Positions 1 to 6,637 of a DNA stretch of 23,068 nt are shown here, piece after piece. Numbering within the stretch: the stretch's first letter is position 1; every line of letters starts with the position of its first letter. A program made the position numbers and the translations under genes. Source of the stretch: UMGS172 sp045636945 (GTDB taxonomy: Bacteria; Bacillota; Clostridia; Oscillospirales; Acutalibacteraceae); contig JAZTYO010000033.1 of NCBI GenBank assembly GCA_045636945.1, forward strand, positions 1 to 23,068, read 5' to 3'. The notes beneath the pieces were generated by a model, which was given only the letters and a program-made list of their open reading frames with translations, searched no databases and had not been told where the DNA came from.

Positions 1-1143
1 CCTCTAACAAGACCTTGCTTGTTGATTCGGCAGGAACTGCTGCAAGTGCAAATTTCTACTTCACCGATATTTCGGAGAAATTTGAGGTTTCGGTTGACGT
101 TTATGCACCCAAGCTTTGCAACTGGCAGGTTGGCATTTTCCTTGACCTTTGACAATTTGCTCACCGAGAAGAACATCGGCGGTAATGCCAACGGTGTTTC
201 GGGTATCATTGCCGCAAATCCGTCAAGCGCTACAGTTTACAGCCGTAGCTTCGGCGGAAACTATGCAATCAAGGCCAACGGTACCACCGCTAAAAACGTT
301 GTAAGTCTGTATTTTGCACGTGATGATTATGCATATACAGGCGACCAGTTCGGATATATTATCTCGCCTGATACCAAGTATACTGTATCGTTTGATGAGT
401 GCGTAAGTTCTATGACTAACGGAACTGCCGTTACCTATCAGCTTATGGCGGTAAGAAGCTCGTCGGCTGCCGTTATAGACAGTGGCCTGAAGCTTGGTGA
501 GGCTATTACCGTTACCACAACCGGTGACAGTTATACCAACCATACCATTGAGTTTACAATGCCTTCGATTGCCGAAATGGGTAAGAATGCAAAGCTTGAG
601 TTGGTTATTACCTATAACGGAACGGCTTCTGCCGATAAGTATTCGTCATTCGTTGATAACGTTGTTATTACCGAGTACCGTACCGAAAAGCCTCAGGATA
701 TTCAGATGCTTCAGGTGGGCTCTATCCGTAACGAGGGTATCGATAAGCAGGGTAAATATGTTTCTGCAGGTATCCGCTTTAAATCAAGAGTCACCGAGGA
801 ATTCAGAGCTAATGCAACCGAAATGGGCTTTGTCGCAGTTCCTACCAAGGTTTTGGGCGATAAGAGTATTGCTGATTATACCGGCGACCTTGCAATTTCG
901 GTTAAGGTTTTGGCGAAAGGTATGAAAGAAATAGTTTATGCTACCTCGACCGACGATGACGGAAACAAGGTTTATGATTACCAGCTTATTATTACGGGCC
1001 TTACCCGAGAGGGAGTTAATACAAACCTTCTTGACACCAAGATTACGGTTGCAATGTATGCCGTAATTGATGGTGAAAAGGTATTTGCTGAGTCGGTTTC
1101 GTACAGTTATGCCGACGTACTTGCCTCAACTGAAAAACAGTAA
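1..1143 (+). CDS. C-terminal part of a secreted beta-rich surface protein, truncated at the window edge and frameshifted
   Basis: The N-terminus lies outside the window. From base 3 to about 150 the protein-like reading is frame 3 (NFYFTDISEKFEVSVDVY, then NWQVGIFLDL and a stop). From about 150 to the TAA at 1141-1143 it is frame 1. One extra T in the CTTT at 147-150 would account for the break; removing it gives a continuous FLDLDNLLTEKNIGG. The frame-1 reading upstream of that point is Arg-rich and looks spurious. The protein is rich in Thr, Ser, Val and Gly. A segment ending in SSFVDNVVITEYR resembles the last strand of carbohydrate-binding-module sandwiches. It is followed by a domain of about 140 residues (GIRFKSRV, MGFVAVPTKVL, YQLIITGL, ITVAMYAVIDG) that I recall from clostridial extracellular proteins but cannot name. 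No LPXTG, dockerin or membrane anchor is seen at the C-terminus. Role inferred as cell-surface or secreted glycan binding; not certain. Confidence 0.6.
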   Translation, partial: PLTRPCLLIRQELLQVQISTSPIFRRNLRFRLTFMHPSFATGRLAFSLTFDNLLTEKNIGGNANGVSGIIAANPSSATVYSRSFGGNYAIKANGTTAKNVVSLYFARDDYAYTGDQFGYIISPDTKYTVSFDECVSSMTNGTAVTYQLMAVRSSSAAVIDSGLKLGEAITVTTTGDSYTNHTIEFTMPSIAEMGKNAKLELVITYNGTASADKYSSFVDNVVITEYRTEKPQDIQMLQVGSIRNEGIDKQGKYVSAGIRFKSRVTEEFRANATEMGFVAVPTKVLGDKSIADYTGDLAISVKVLAKGMKEIVYATSTDDDGNKVYDYQLIITGLTREGVNTNLLDTKITVAMYAVIDGEKVFAESVSYSYADVLASTEKQ

Positions 1144-1159
1144 GCACATTAAAAGTGTT

Positions 1160-1192
1160 AAGCCCTTGGGTTGTTTCCTAAGGGCTTTTTTT
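1160..1192 (+). terminator. intrinsic terminator after the surface-protein gene
   Basis: An 11-bp stem AAGCCCTTGGG/CCTAAGGGCTT (one G-U pair) closes a short TTGTTT loop and is followed directly by seven or more T. It lies 17 bases past the stop codon. Confidence 0.85.
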
Positions 1193-1219
1193 GAACCTCA
1201 AAAAGTTATTTTGCATAAT
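1191..1219 (+). promoter_or_regulatory. sigma-A type promoter for the small membrane protein
   Basis: TTGAAC (1191-1196), a 17-base spacer and CATAAT (1214-1219) lie 46 bases upstream of the ATG at 1266. The -35 box abuts the T-tract of the preceding terminator. Confidence 0.5.
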
Positions 1220-1265
1220 ATGTGGTGAGGGTTTTCCTCAGAAGAAAGAAAAAAGGACTGTTTTT

Positions 1266-1508
1266 ATGAGAGATTACGATTCTTGTAATTCTTGCAACAC
1301 CTGTCGCACTTCCGCTTGTGCATTTCTTGTACCCGGAATCCTTGCGGCATTGCTTTTTGCTGTTGTCGGACTTTTGGTCGGTGCCGCAGTTGCCGAGACA
1401 ATTCTCGCTAACCTTGCCGCATTCATCGTGCTTGCCGTAGTGCTTTTTGTAGCATTCGGTATCTGGGCAATCGTTCGTGTCTGCCGTTGCAGATGCTCGA
1501 GAGAGTAA
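1266..1508 (+). CDS. small Cys-rich protein with two predicted membrane helices, function unknown
   Basis: This 80-residue protein starts at the ATG at 1266, preceded by AAAAAAGGA about 8 bases upstream. A longer in-frame reading from 1191 would begin inside the terminator and promoter region and is less likely. The N-terminal tail carries Cys at 7, 10, 13 and 18 (CNSCNTC). Two hydrophobic segments follow, about residues 20-44 and 48-71, rich in Ala, Val and Leu, and then a basic Cys-rich tail with Cys 73, 75 and 77 (CRCRCSRE). If both helices cross the membrane, the two Cys clusters lie on the same side and could bind metal or be lipidated, but this is speculation. The gene has its own promoter and a strong terminator, so it is a single-gene unit. 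I do not recognise a named family. Confidence 0.65.
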   Translation: MRDYDSCNSCNTCRTSACAFLVPGILAALLFAVVGLLVGAAVAETILANLAAFIVLAVVLFVAFGIWAIVRVCRCRCSRE

Positions 1509-1512
1509 AATA

Positions 1513-1540
1513 AAAAGGAGGGGGAACCCTCCTTTTGTTG
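1513..1540 (+). terminator. intrinsic terminator of the small membrane protein gene
   Basis: A perfect 10-bp stem AAAAGGAGGG (1513-1522) / CCCTCCTTTT (1527-1536) with a GGAA loop. The T-tract is partly inside the stem (TTTTGTTGTTT). Confidence 0.8.
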
Positions 1541-1553
1541 TTTGTTGTTTTGC

Positions 1554-1622
1554 GGGGTAGAAATTTATCCCTGCCGTTAGATGTTGTTTTGGCTTGTGGA
1601 ATGGATAAATCTATTCCCTACA
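1554..1622. repeat. degenerate inverted repeat next to the MITE-like element
   Basis: GGGGTAGAAATTTATCC at 1554-1570 recurs in imperfect inverted form at 1603-1622 (GGATAAATCTATTCCCTACA). Inside the right arm, GGAATGGAT/ATCTATTCC (1598-1617) can fold on itself. The TTCCCTACA end resembles the CCCTACA end of the element at 1643-1791, so this may be a worn relative. No reading frame is evident. Confidence 0.45.
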
Positions 1623-1642
1623 AATTGGGGTCAAATGATTTT

Positions 1643-1791
1643 TGTAGGGGCGATTCATGAATCGCCCGTTTCGGTAAAAAACGGACCGCCGAGGTAGCGA
1701 AGCGTGCGGGTCGGGAGTGAATGACAGTCCGGTGGACTGTCAGCGCCGACGAGGGACCGAGCACCGCAGAGCGAGACCGTCGGTCCCTACA
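1643..1791. repeat. MITE-like palindromic repeat element, about 149 bp
   Basis: The element is bounded by TGTAGGG (1643-1649) and its exact inverse CCCTACA (1785-1791). Inside are three further inverted repeats: GGGCGATTCA/TGAATCGCCC (1648-1667, no loop), TGACAGTCC/GGACTGTCA (1722-1742) and GGGACCGA/TCGGTCCC (1753-1760 / 1780-1787). The interior is clearly more GC-rich than the flanks and has no credible reading frame. AAATGAT-like words lie outside both ends (1633-1640 and 1791-1797), which may be part of longer terminal repeats or a target duplication. Non-coding elements with TGTAGGG/CCCTACA ends occur in many copies in Clostridia genomes (from memory); copy number in this genome cannot be seen here. 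Confidence 0.6.
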
Positions 1792-1818
1792 TCATTTCAT
1801 TAAATGAATTCTTGAGTC

Positions 1819-1847
1819 TTGACTATAACCTCGAAATATAATATAAT
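1819..1847 (+). promoter_or_regulatory. sigma-A promoter of queH
   Basis: TTGACT (1819-1824), a 17-base spacer and TATAAT (1842-1847) lie 28 bases before the queH ATG, giving a very short leader. Confidence 0.75.
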
Positions 1848-1875
1848 TTTTAAAAACATATTTTGGAGTTTATAA

Positions 1876-2412
1876 ATGAAATTACTTATGCATACCTGTT
1901 GTGCACCGTGTTCTATAATGTGTATCGATACCTTGCGCCGTGAAGAAATCGACCCTGTGCTTTATTGGTACAATCCCAATATCCACCCGATGAAGGAATA
2001 TAAAATGCGTAAAAACACCCTTGTGGATTACGCAAAGTCGATTAATTCCAGGTTGATTATAGAAAATGAATACGGACTTCGCAAATTTATCGAGGGTATT
2101 TACCCCGATTTTGATAACCGTTGCGGATTCTGTTATGAAATCCGCTTCGACCAAACCGCAAAATTTGCCGCGGAGAACGGTTTTGACGCATTTACGTCGA
2201 CTCTGTTTGTCAGTCCTTATCAGAACCACGAATTGTTGATTAAAACGGCAGAGGAAGCGGCAAACAAGTACAATATTGATTTTTTGTACCGCGATTTCAG
2301 ACCCTATTTTAAAGAGGGACAGGAAAAGGCACGCGAATTGGAACTTTATATGCAAAAATACTGCGGTTGTGTTTTCAGTGAGGAGGACCGTTACCGCAAA
2401 CATAAAAAGTGA
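1876..2412 (+). CDS. queH: epoxyqueuosine reductase QueH
   Basis: QueH reduces epoxyqueuosine to queuosine at the wobble position of tRNAs with GUN anticodons, replacing the unrelated cobalamin enzyme QueG. The 178-residue length is usual for this family (formerly DUF208). The N-terminal HTCCAPC motif (Cys 8, 9, 12), the RCGFC motif (Cys 83, 86) and the KYCGC motif (Cys 163, 165) are all present. In the known family these hold an iron-sulfur cluster with a nearby iron and a cysteine pair. The ATG at 1876 has GGAG seven bases upstream. The gene ends in TGA, showing that TGA is a normal stop in this organism. It stands alone between its own promoter and a terminator; no other queuosine gene is visible nearby. 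The enzyme is cytosolic. Confidence 0.92.
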   Translation: MKLLMHTCCAPCSIMCIDTLRREEIDPVLYWYNPNIHPMKEYKMRKNTLVDYAKSINSRLIIENEYGLRKFIEGIYPDFDNRCGFCYEIRFDQTAKFAAENGFDAFTSTLFVSPYQNHELLIKTAEEAANKYNIDFLYRDFRPYFKEGQEKARELELYMQKYCGCVFSEEDRYRKHKK

Positions 2413-2419
2413 ATGTATG

Positions 2420-2460
2420 AAAAGCACTTTGCTAAAATTTTTAGCGGAGTGCTTTTATTT
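2420..2460 (+). terminator. intrinsic terminator after queH
   Basis: A long stem AAAAGCACTTTGCTAAAA / TTTTTAGCGGAGTGCTTTT with a minor internal mismatch, ending in TTTTATTTAT. It separates queH from the carboxypeptidase gene. Confidence 0.8.
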
Positions 2461-2499
2461 ATACAGTCTGCATAACAATGTAAAAAAGGGGTGCCGGAT

Positions 2500-3750
2500 A
2501 TGAGTATTTTTAAGAAGATTTTTTGCATTGTTTTATCAATTTGTATCTTACCGCTGTCGGGTGTTGCATTGGCTGATGAAATGCCCGAAAACACCGTCGA
2601 CGACCGAATCGTTACCGAGTTTAACTCGCCCGATTTGACCGACCCGATAACCTTTGATGCAACCGAAACGGTTGCAGGTGTCGGTGCAACACTTGAGATC
2701 CCTGCAAAATCATACATACTGATGGAGGTCAATACGGGTGAGATTTTGTATGAAAGCGACAGTCATTTGAAATTACCGCCTGCATCAATAACTAAGGTTA
2801 TGGCATTACTTTTGGTGGTTGAGGCTATTGAATCGGGACAATTGACCCTGGGAACAATGCTGACTGCGAGTCCTCACGCCTGCTCAATGGGTGGGTCACA
2901 GATTTGGCTTGAACCTAACGAGCAGATGTCGGTACACGACCTACTAAAAGCATCGGTTATCGGCAGTGCCAACGATGCCACCGTGGTGTTGGGTGAAGCT
3001 TTGGCTGGCAGTGAAGAAGGCTTTGTGGCTATGATGAACGAAAGGGCAGGGCAGTTGGGGCTGACCGACACTAATTTTGTCAACTGCACTGGTCTTGATG
3101 CCGACGGACATCTGACCTCGGCACACGATATTGCCGTTATGTCAAAGGAACTTATCAAGCATGATATAATAAAACAATATTCAACCGTGTGGATGGATTC
3201 TTTGCGTAACGGTGAGTCGGAATTGGTCAACACAAACAAGCTTGTCAGATATTACGAGGGCTGTACAGGGCTTAAAACGGGAACGACCTCGGGTGCAGGG
3301 TGCTGTCTTTCTGCTACCGCGGAACGGCAGGATTTGGAGCTTGTTGCGGTGGTTATGGGTTGCTCAACAAGTAACGACCGATTTAACAGTGCAAGAAAAT
3401 TGCTTGACTACGGCTTTGCCAACTATACGTTTATAACGGTGAGGGCAGATAAGGAAAAATTGGTTGATATTCCCGTCAAAGGTGGCGTTTCAGACTTTGT
3501 AACTCCGATAAGCGAAAGGAATGCCAGCTTCCTTGTTGAAAAGAGTAAGGCTAAGAGTTTGACTGTCCAGACCGAATTGCCTGAAACCCTCAAAGCACCG
3601 ATAAGTGCAGGTCAACAGGTGGGTGTTGCCCGTGTGTTTGTCGACGGAGTTGAGGTTGGAACTGTCAAAATAACGTCAAAAGAGTCGATTAAGAAGATGT
3701 CCTTTGCGGAAAGTTTTAAAATACTGTTAAAAAACCTATTTCATGTGTAA
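2500..3750 (+). CDS. dacF: serine-type D-Ala-D-Ala carboxypeptidase (DacF/PBP5 family, peptidase S11)
   Basis: The enzyme trims the terminal D-Ala from peptidoglycan pentapeptides outside the membrane. The three penicillin-binding motifs are present: SITK (96-99, nucleophile Ser96), SAN (156-158) and KTG (259-261). Residues 1-25 form a signal peptide (KK, a hydrophobic core, then ALA before DE). The catalytic domain covers about 65-300 and a PBP5-type C-terminal domain about 320-400. The last 15 residues (FAESFKILLKNLFHV) look like the amphipathic helix that tethers PBP5-like enzymes to the outer membrane face. I chose ATG 2500 because AAAAAGGGG lies 8 bases upstream; a GTG at 2491 is in frame but sits on that ribosome site. 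The mature protein has an unusual acidic linker (28-60). I see no clear promoter in the 40 bases after the queH terminator. Confidence 0.9.
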   Translation: MSIFKKIFCIVLSICILPLSGVALADEMPENTVDDRIVTEFNSPDLTDPITFDATETVAGVGATLEIPAKSYILMEVNTGEILYESDSHLKLPPASITKVMALLLVVEAIESGQLTLGTMLTASPHACSMGGSQIWLEPNEQMSVHDLLKASVIGSANDATVVLGEALAGSEEGFVAMMNERAGQLGLTDTNFVNCTGLDADGHLTSAHDIAVMSKELIKHDIIKQYSTVWMDSLRNGESELVNTNKLVRYYEGCTGLKTGTTSGAGCCLSATAERQDLELVAVVMGCSTSNDRFNSARKLLDYGFANYTFITVRADKEKLVDIPVKGGVSDFVTPISERNASFLVEKSKAKSLTVQTELPETLKAPISAGQQVGVARVFVDGVEVGTVKITSKESIKKMSFAESFKILLKNLFHV

Positions 3751-3777
3751 ACTTTTTCAAATTTATGTTGAAAAAGT
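3751..3777. promoter_or_regulatory. perfect 10-bp inverted repeat covering the pgi -35 box
   Basis: ACTTTTTCAA (3751-3760) and TTGAAAAAGT (3768-3777) are exact inverses around ATTTATG, starting at the base after the upstream stop codon. The right arm contains the TTGAAA -35 hexamer. There is no T-tract after the stem, so an operator is a better reading than a terminator, though a weak 3'-end hairpin cannot be excluded. Confidence 0.45.
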
Positions 3778-3796
3778 AGCAGAGGTATTGTATAAT
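3768..3796 (+). promoter_or_regulatory. sigma-A promoter of pgi
   Basis: TTGAAA (3768-3773), a 17-base spacer and TATAAT (3791-3796). The leader to the pgi ATG is about 75 bases. Confidence 0.75.
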
Positions 3797-3878
3797 AACT
3801 ACAAAGAAAGGTGTATTTCGGTGTAGTAGACCTAAAATCACTTTTCAAGGTTAGCTTTTTCTGAAGGGATTGTTTAAA

Positions 3879-5216
3879 ATGTCTATTAATTTTAAGGACG
3901 GATACGCTGCTGAGTTCTTGGCAGAGGGCGATTATTCCGGTATCAAGGCTCATGTATCCACCGCTCATAAAATGTTGGAGGACCGTTCGGGCTTGGGCAA
4001 CGACTTCTTGGGTTGGGTCGACCTTCCCATTGATTACGATAAAGATGAGTTTGTACGTATCAAAAAAGCTGCTGAAAAGATTATAAGTGACACCGATGTG
4101 TTTATCGTTATCGGTATCGGCGGTTCCTATCTTGGAGCCCGTGCTGCTATTGAATTTTTAAAGTCCCCATATTACAATAACCTTCCCAAAAACACTCCTG
4201 ATATTTACTTTGCAGGTAACTCCATCAGTGGTTCCCAGATTCAGGACCTTTTGGCGATCTGTGAAGGCAAGCGTGTTTCGGTAAACGTTATTTCCAAGTC
4301 GGGTACCACTACCGAGCCTGCGATTGCTTTCAGAATTTTCAGAGAATATCTTGAAAACCGTTACGGTCATGAAGAGGCTGTTAAGCGTATATACTGCACC
4401 ACCGATAAGGCAAGAGGCACCTTGAAGCAGCTTGCTGACGAGCAGGGCTATGAGTCGTTTGTAGTTCCCGATGACGTCGGCGGACGTTTCAGCGTTCTCA
4501 CTGCTGTCGGTCTTCTTCCTATCGCAGTTGCAGGCTGTGATATTGATGCTCTTATGAAGGGTGCTGCATTGGCCCGTGACGAGTACGCAATCGACGATAT
4601 TGAGAAGAACGATTGCTATAAATATGCTGCAATCAGAAATTGCTTTTACCGTAAAGGTAAGGAAATAGAGTTGCTTGTCTCCTACGAGCCTCGTTTCACT
4701 ATGATGTCCGAATGGTTCAAACAGCTTTACGGTGAGTCCGAGGGTAAGGACGGTAAGGGCTTATTCCCCGCATCCGTAACCTTCTCGACCGACCTTCATT
4801 CGATGGGTCAGTACATTCAGGATGGACGTAGAATCCTGTTCGAAACCGTTGTTACTATCGGTGATTGCGGTTCTGATACCGTTATTAAGGAAGATGAAAA
4901 GAACGGTGACGGTCTTAACTTCCTGGCAGGCAAGCCAATGTCTTTTGTAAATCAAAAGGCTTTTGAAGGTACGGTGCTTGCCCATACCGACGGTGGAGTT
5001 CCCAACCTCGTTATTGAGGTAGAGAAGGCTGATGAAGAAAACCTCGGTCGACTCATTTACTTCTTTGAAAAGGCTTGCGCAATTTCGGGTTATATGTTGG
5101 GAGTTAATCCCTTTAATCAGCCCGGTGTTGAGGACTATAAGAAAAATATGTTCGCAATGCTCGGAAAACCCGGCTATGAAGACCGCAAGGCTGCTCTCGA
5201 GGCAAGAATTAAGTAA
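3879..5216 (+). CDS. pgi: glucose-6-phosphate isomerase
   Basis: This cytosolic enzyme interconverts glucose-6-phosphate and fructose-6-phosphate in glycolysis and gluconeogenesis. The 445 residues match the shorter Gram-positive and archaeal-like bacterial type. Visible signatures are GIGGSYLGARA (sugar-phosphate loop), ISKSGTTTEPA, the PGI signature DVGGRFSVLTAVGLLP, GESEGKDGKG with the catalytic Glu, DLHSMGQ with the conserved His, and NQKAFEGT with the conserved Lys near the C-terminus. ATG 3879 is chosen over an in-frame TTG at 3870 because GAAGGGA lies 9 bases before it. No terminator separates it from the small P-loop gene 55 bases downstream, so the two are probably cotranscribed. Confidence 0.95.
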   Translation: MSINFKDGYAAEFLAEGDYSGIKAHVSTAHKMLEDRSGLGNDFLGWVDLPIDYDKDEFVRIKKAAEKIISDTDVFIVIGIGGSYLGARAAIEFLKSPYYNNLPKNTPDIYFAGNSISGSQIQDLLAICEGKRVSVNVISKSGTTTEPAIAFRIFREYLENRYGHEEAVKRIYCTTDKARGTLKQLADEQGYESFVVPDDVGGRFSVLTAVGLLPIAVAGCDIDALMKGAALARDEYAIDDIEKNDCYKYAAIRNCFYRKGKEIELLVSYEPRFTMMSEWFKQLYGESEGKDGKGLFPASVTFSTDLHSMGQYIQDGRRILFETVVTIGDCGSDTVIKEDEKNGDGLNFLAGKPMSFVNQKAFEGTVLAHTDGGVPNLVIEVEKADEENLGRLIYFFEKACAISGYMLGVNPFNQPGVEDYKKNMFAMLGKPGYEDRKAALEARIK

Positions 5217-5271
5217 TATCAATTAAGAAATTACCGCTGTCAAGCGGTGAAAATATAAAGGAGTTGTTACT

Positions 5272-5688
5272 ATGTTAAAACTTATTATCGGTAAAAAGGG
5301 TAGCGGAAAGACCAAAAAGCTTATTGATGCTGTTACGGCCGCTGCTGACGCTTCCAACGGAAACGTTGTTTGCATCGAAAAGAGTTCCACCCTTACCTTG
5401 AATATCACCCACCGTGTACGCCTTGTTGATACCGACCATTATGAGATTTCGGGTTATGATGCATTCTATGGCTTCATTTCGGGTATCTGCGCAGGTAACT
5501 ATGATGTTACCCACATCGGTATTGATGCAATTCTTCGCATCTGTAACCGCGATTATGCTGAGCTTGCAGCATTCTTGAAGAAGCTCGACGTTCTTTCCAA
5601 GGATGCTAATGCAGAGTTTATTATCACCGTTTCGGCCGATAAGGCAGAACTTCCCGAAGAAATCTTTGAGATTGCTGAGGAAATCTAA
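5272..5688 (+). CDS. small P-loop NTPase-like protein, function unknown
   Basis: A 138-residue protein with a textbook Walker A at its N-terminus, GKKGSGKT (7-14). A hydrophobic run ending in Asp (THIGIDAIL, about 83-91) could be the Walker B strand, and a later strand FIITVSADK (about 120-128) could be the next core strand. No sensor, lid or DNA-binding extension is visible, and 138 residues is too short for a full AAA+ or helicase domain. It looks like a minimal nucleotide-binding core similar to small kinases or AAA fragments. The start ATG has AAAGGAG 8 bases upstream, and the gene ends just before a strong terminator, so it looks complete rather than truncated. Linkage to pgi is by position only. 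Similar short proteins occur in Ruminococcaceae without assigned function (from memory). Confidence 0.8.
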   Translation: MLKLIIGKKGSGKTKKLIDAVTAAADASNGNVVCIEKSSTLTLNITHRVRLVDTDHYEISGYDAFYGFISGICAGNYDVTHIGIDAILRICNRDYAELAAFLKKLDVLSKDANAEFIITVSADKAELPEEIFEIAEEI

Positions 5689-5709
5689 TCCGAATATTAG
5701 CCAAACTGT

Positions 5710-5742
5710 ACACCGCACGGGAAAATCCGTGCGGTGTTTTGT
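5710..5742 (+). terminator. intrinsic terminator of the pgi unit
   Basis: A perfect 11-bp GC-rich stem ACACCGCACGG (5710-5720) / CCGTGCGGTGT (5727-5737) with a GAAAAT loop and TTTTGT after it. Confidence 0.85.
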
Positions 5743-5790
5743 GAATTTCGGTAAAAATGTCTTTTTCTTGTGTTTTGGGGAAATTAACAC

Positions 5791-5819
5791 TTGACAAAGA
5801 GGGACTAGGTATATATAAT
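5791..5819 (+). promoter_or_regulatory. consensus sigma-A promoter of yceD-rpmF
   Basis: TTGACA (5791-5796), exactly 17 bases, then TATAAT (5814-5819). Both boxes are perfect consensus, implying strong constitutive transcription suited to a ribosomal protein operon. The leader is only about 22 bases. Confidence 0.88.
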
Positions 5820-5848
5820 ATTCTGTGTGACAATTTGAGGTGAGTGGT

Positions 5849-6346
5849 ATGATTCTTGATTTAAGGTCACTTTTTGTAAATGACGGCGAGACTCTTCCGC
5901 TCGATTGTCGGTTCGATATGAGTGAGGTCGATTTCTATGGGACATGTCCTTTGAAGTCGCCCGTTTCCATTAAAGGAAGTGCATTCAGCCGTGCCGGCAT
6001 TGTAACACTATCGGTAGAGTGTGATTGCGAATACTCGGCTCCTTGTGACCGTTGCGGTGAAGAAGCGGTAAAGCATTACAAAGTCCCGATAGAACGCGTT
6101 CTCGTTAGTCAACTCGAAAACGACGAGAATGACGAAATAATCCTTGTGCAGGATTTCAAGCTTGATTTACAAGAGCTTGTTTTCACTGAGGTGGTTTTGG
6201 CTATGCCCAGAAAACACCTGTGCACAGAGGATTGCAAAGGCTTGTGTATGAGTTGCGGTAAAAACCTGAATGACGGTCCTTGTGGCTGTGCTACCAAAGA
6301 GGTTGACCCAAGGCTTGCTGCATTGGCCAAATTGTTAGAGAATTAA
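5849..6346 (+). CDS. yceD: YceD family protein (DUF177)
   Basis: The 165-residue protein belongs to the YceD/DUF177 family, almost always encoded just before rpmF. Bacterial members have been linked to 23S rRNA accumulation and plant relatives to 23S rRNA processing; the exact role here is not shown. Two Cys clusters are visible: CDRCGEE near residue 71 and a C-terminal CTEDCKGLCMSCG followed by DGPCGC, the typical zinc-knuckle-like tail of Gram-positive members. The middle is acidic (ENDENDEIILV). I take ATG 5849 with GAGGTGA 5 bases upstream; an in-frame GTG at 5840 lies inside the ribosome site. rpmF starts 25 bases downstream in the same transcript. Confidence 0.88.
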   Translation: MILDLRSLFVNDGETLPLDCRFDMSEVDFYGTCPLKSPVSIKGSAFSRAGIVTLSVECDCEYSAPCDRCGEEAVKHYKVPIERVLVSQLENDENDEIILVQDFKLDLQELVFTEVVLAMPRKHLCTEDCKGLCMSCGKNLNDGPCGCATKEVDPRLAALAKLLEN

Positions 6347-6371
6347 CTGAAGATTTAAGGAGGCGCTGAAA

Positions 6372-6554
6372 ATGGCAGTTCCCAAGAGAAAAACCGGTAA
6401 AGCAAGAAAGAACAAGAGACGTTCTAACGTTTGGAAAATGAGTGCTCCCACCCTTGTAAAGTGCAGCCACTGCGGAGAGTACAAGAGACCTCACAGAGTT
6501 TGCCCTGCTTGCGGATTCTATAACGATCGCGAAGTAGTTAAGGTTGAGGCATAA
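6372..6554 (+). CDS. rpmF: 50S ribosomal protein L32, zinc-binding form
   Basis: A 60-residue basic protein starting MAVPKRKTGKARKNKRR, characteristic of bL32. Cys 31, 34, 44 and 47 (CSHC and CPAC) form the zinc ribbon, so this is the C+ version. A zinc-free paralogue, if present, would lie elsewhere. AAGGAGGCG precedes the ATG. It follows yceD and ends at a terminator 16 bases downstream. Confidence 0.97.
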   Translation: MAVPKRKTGKARKNKRRSNVWKMSAPTLVKCSHCGEYKRPHRVCPACGFYNDREVVKVEA

Positions 6555-6569
6555 TTTTGCAAAGGCTTT

Positions 6570-6600
6570 GAGGGAAGGATACATCCTTCCCTCATTTTTT
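6570..6600 (+). terminator. intrinsic terminator after rpmF
   Basis: An 11-bp stem GAGGGAAGGAT (6570-6580) / ATCCTTCCCTC (6583-6593) with a minimal loop and ATTTTTT. It separates yceD-rpmF from the next operon only 38 bases before that operon's first start codon, so read-through may feed the next operon; I see no clear new promoter. Confidence 0.85.
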
Positions 6601-6637
6601 AAGTTTTAGTGATTTCTATCGGAAGGGAGTGTTGGTC

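Noticed and set aside
494..925. Second plus-strand frame inside the surface-protein gene
   Set aside because: Rich in Leu, Arg and Pro, lacking a ribosome site, and overlapped by a frame with clear protein-like composition.
1643..1791. CRISPR array or tRNA-like gene in the palindromic region
   Set aside because: The inverted repeats are all different and unspaced, with no regular repeat-spacer pattern and no tRNA cloverleaf or T-loop motif.
1882..2427. Long minus-strand open frame opposite queH
   Set aside because: It is the complement of a well-supported gene, with no ribosome site and an unlikely composition.
3751..3777. Rho-independent terminator after the carboxypeptidase gene
   Set aside because: The stem is AT-only at its ends and is not followed by a T-tract on either strand, while a consensus promoter overlaps it.
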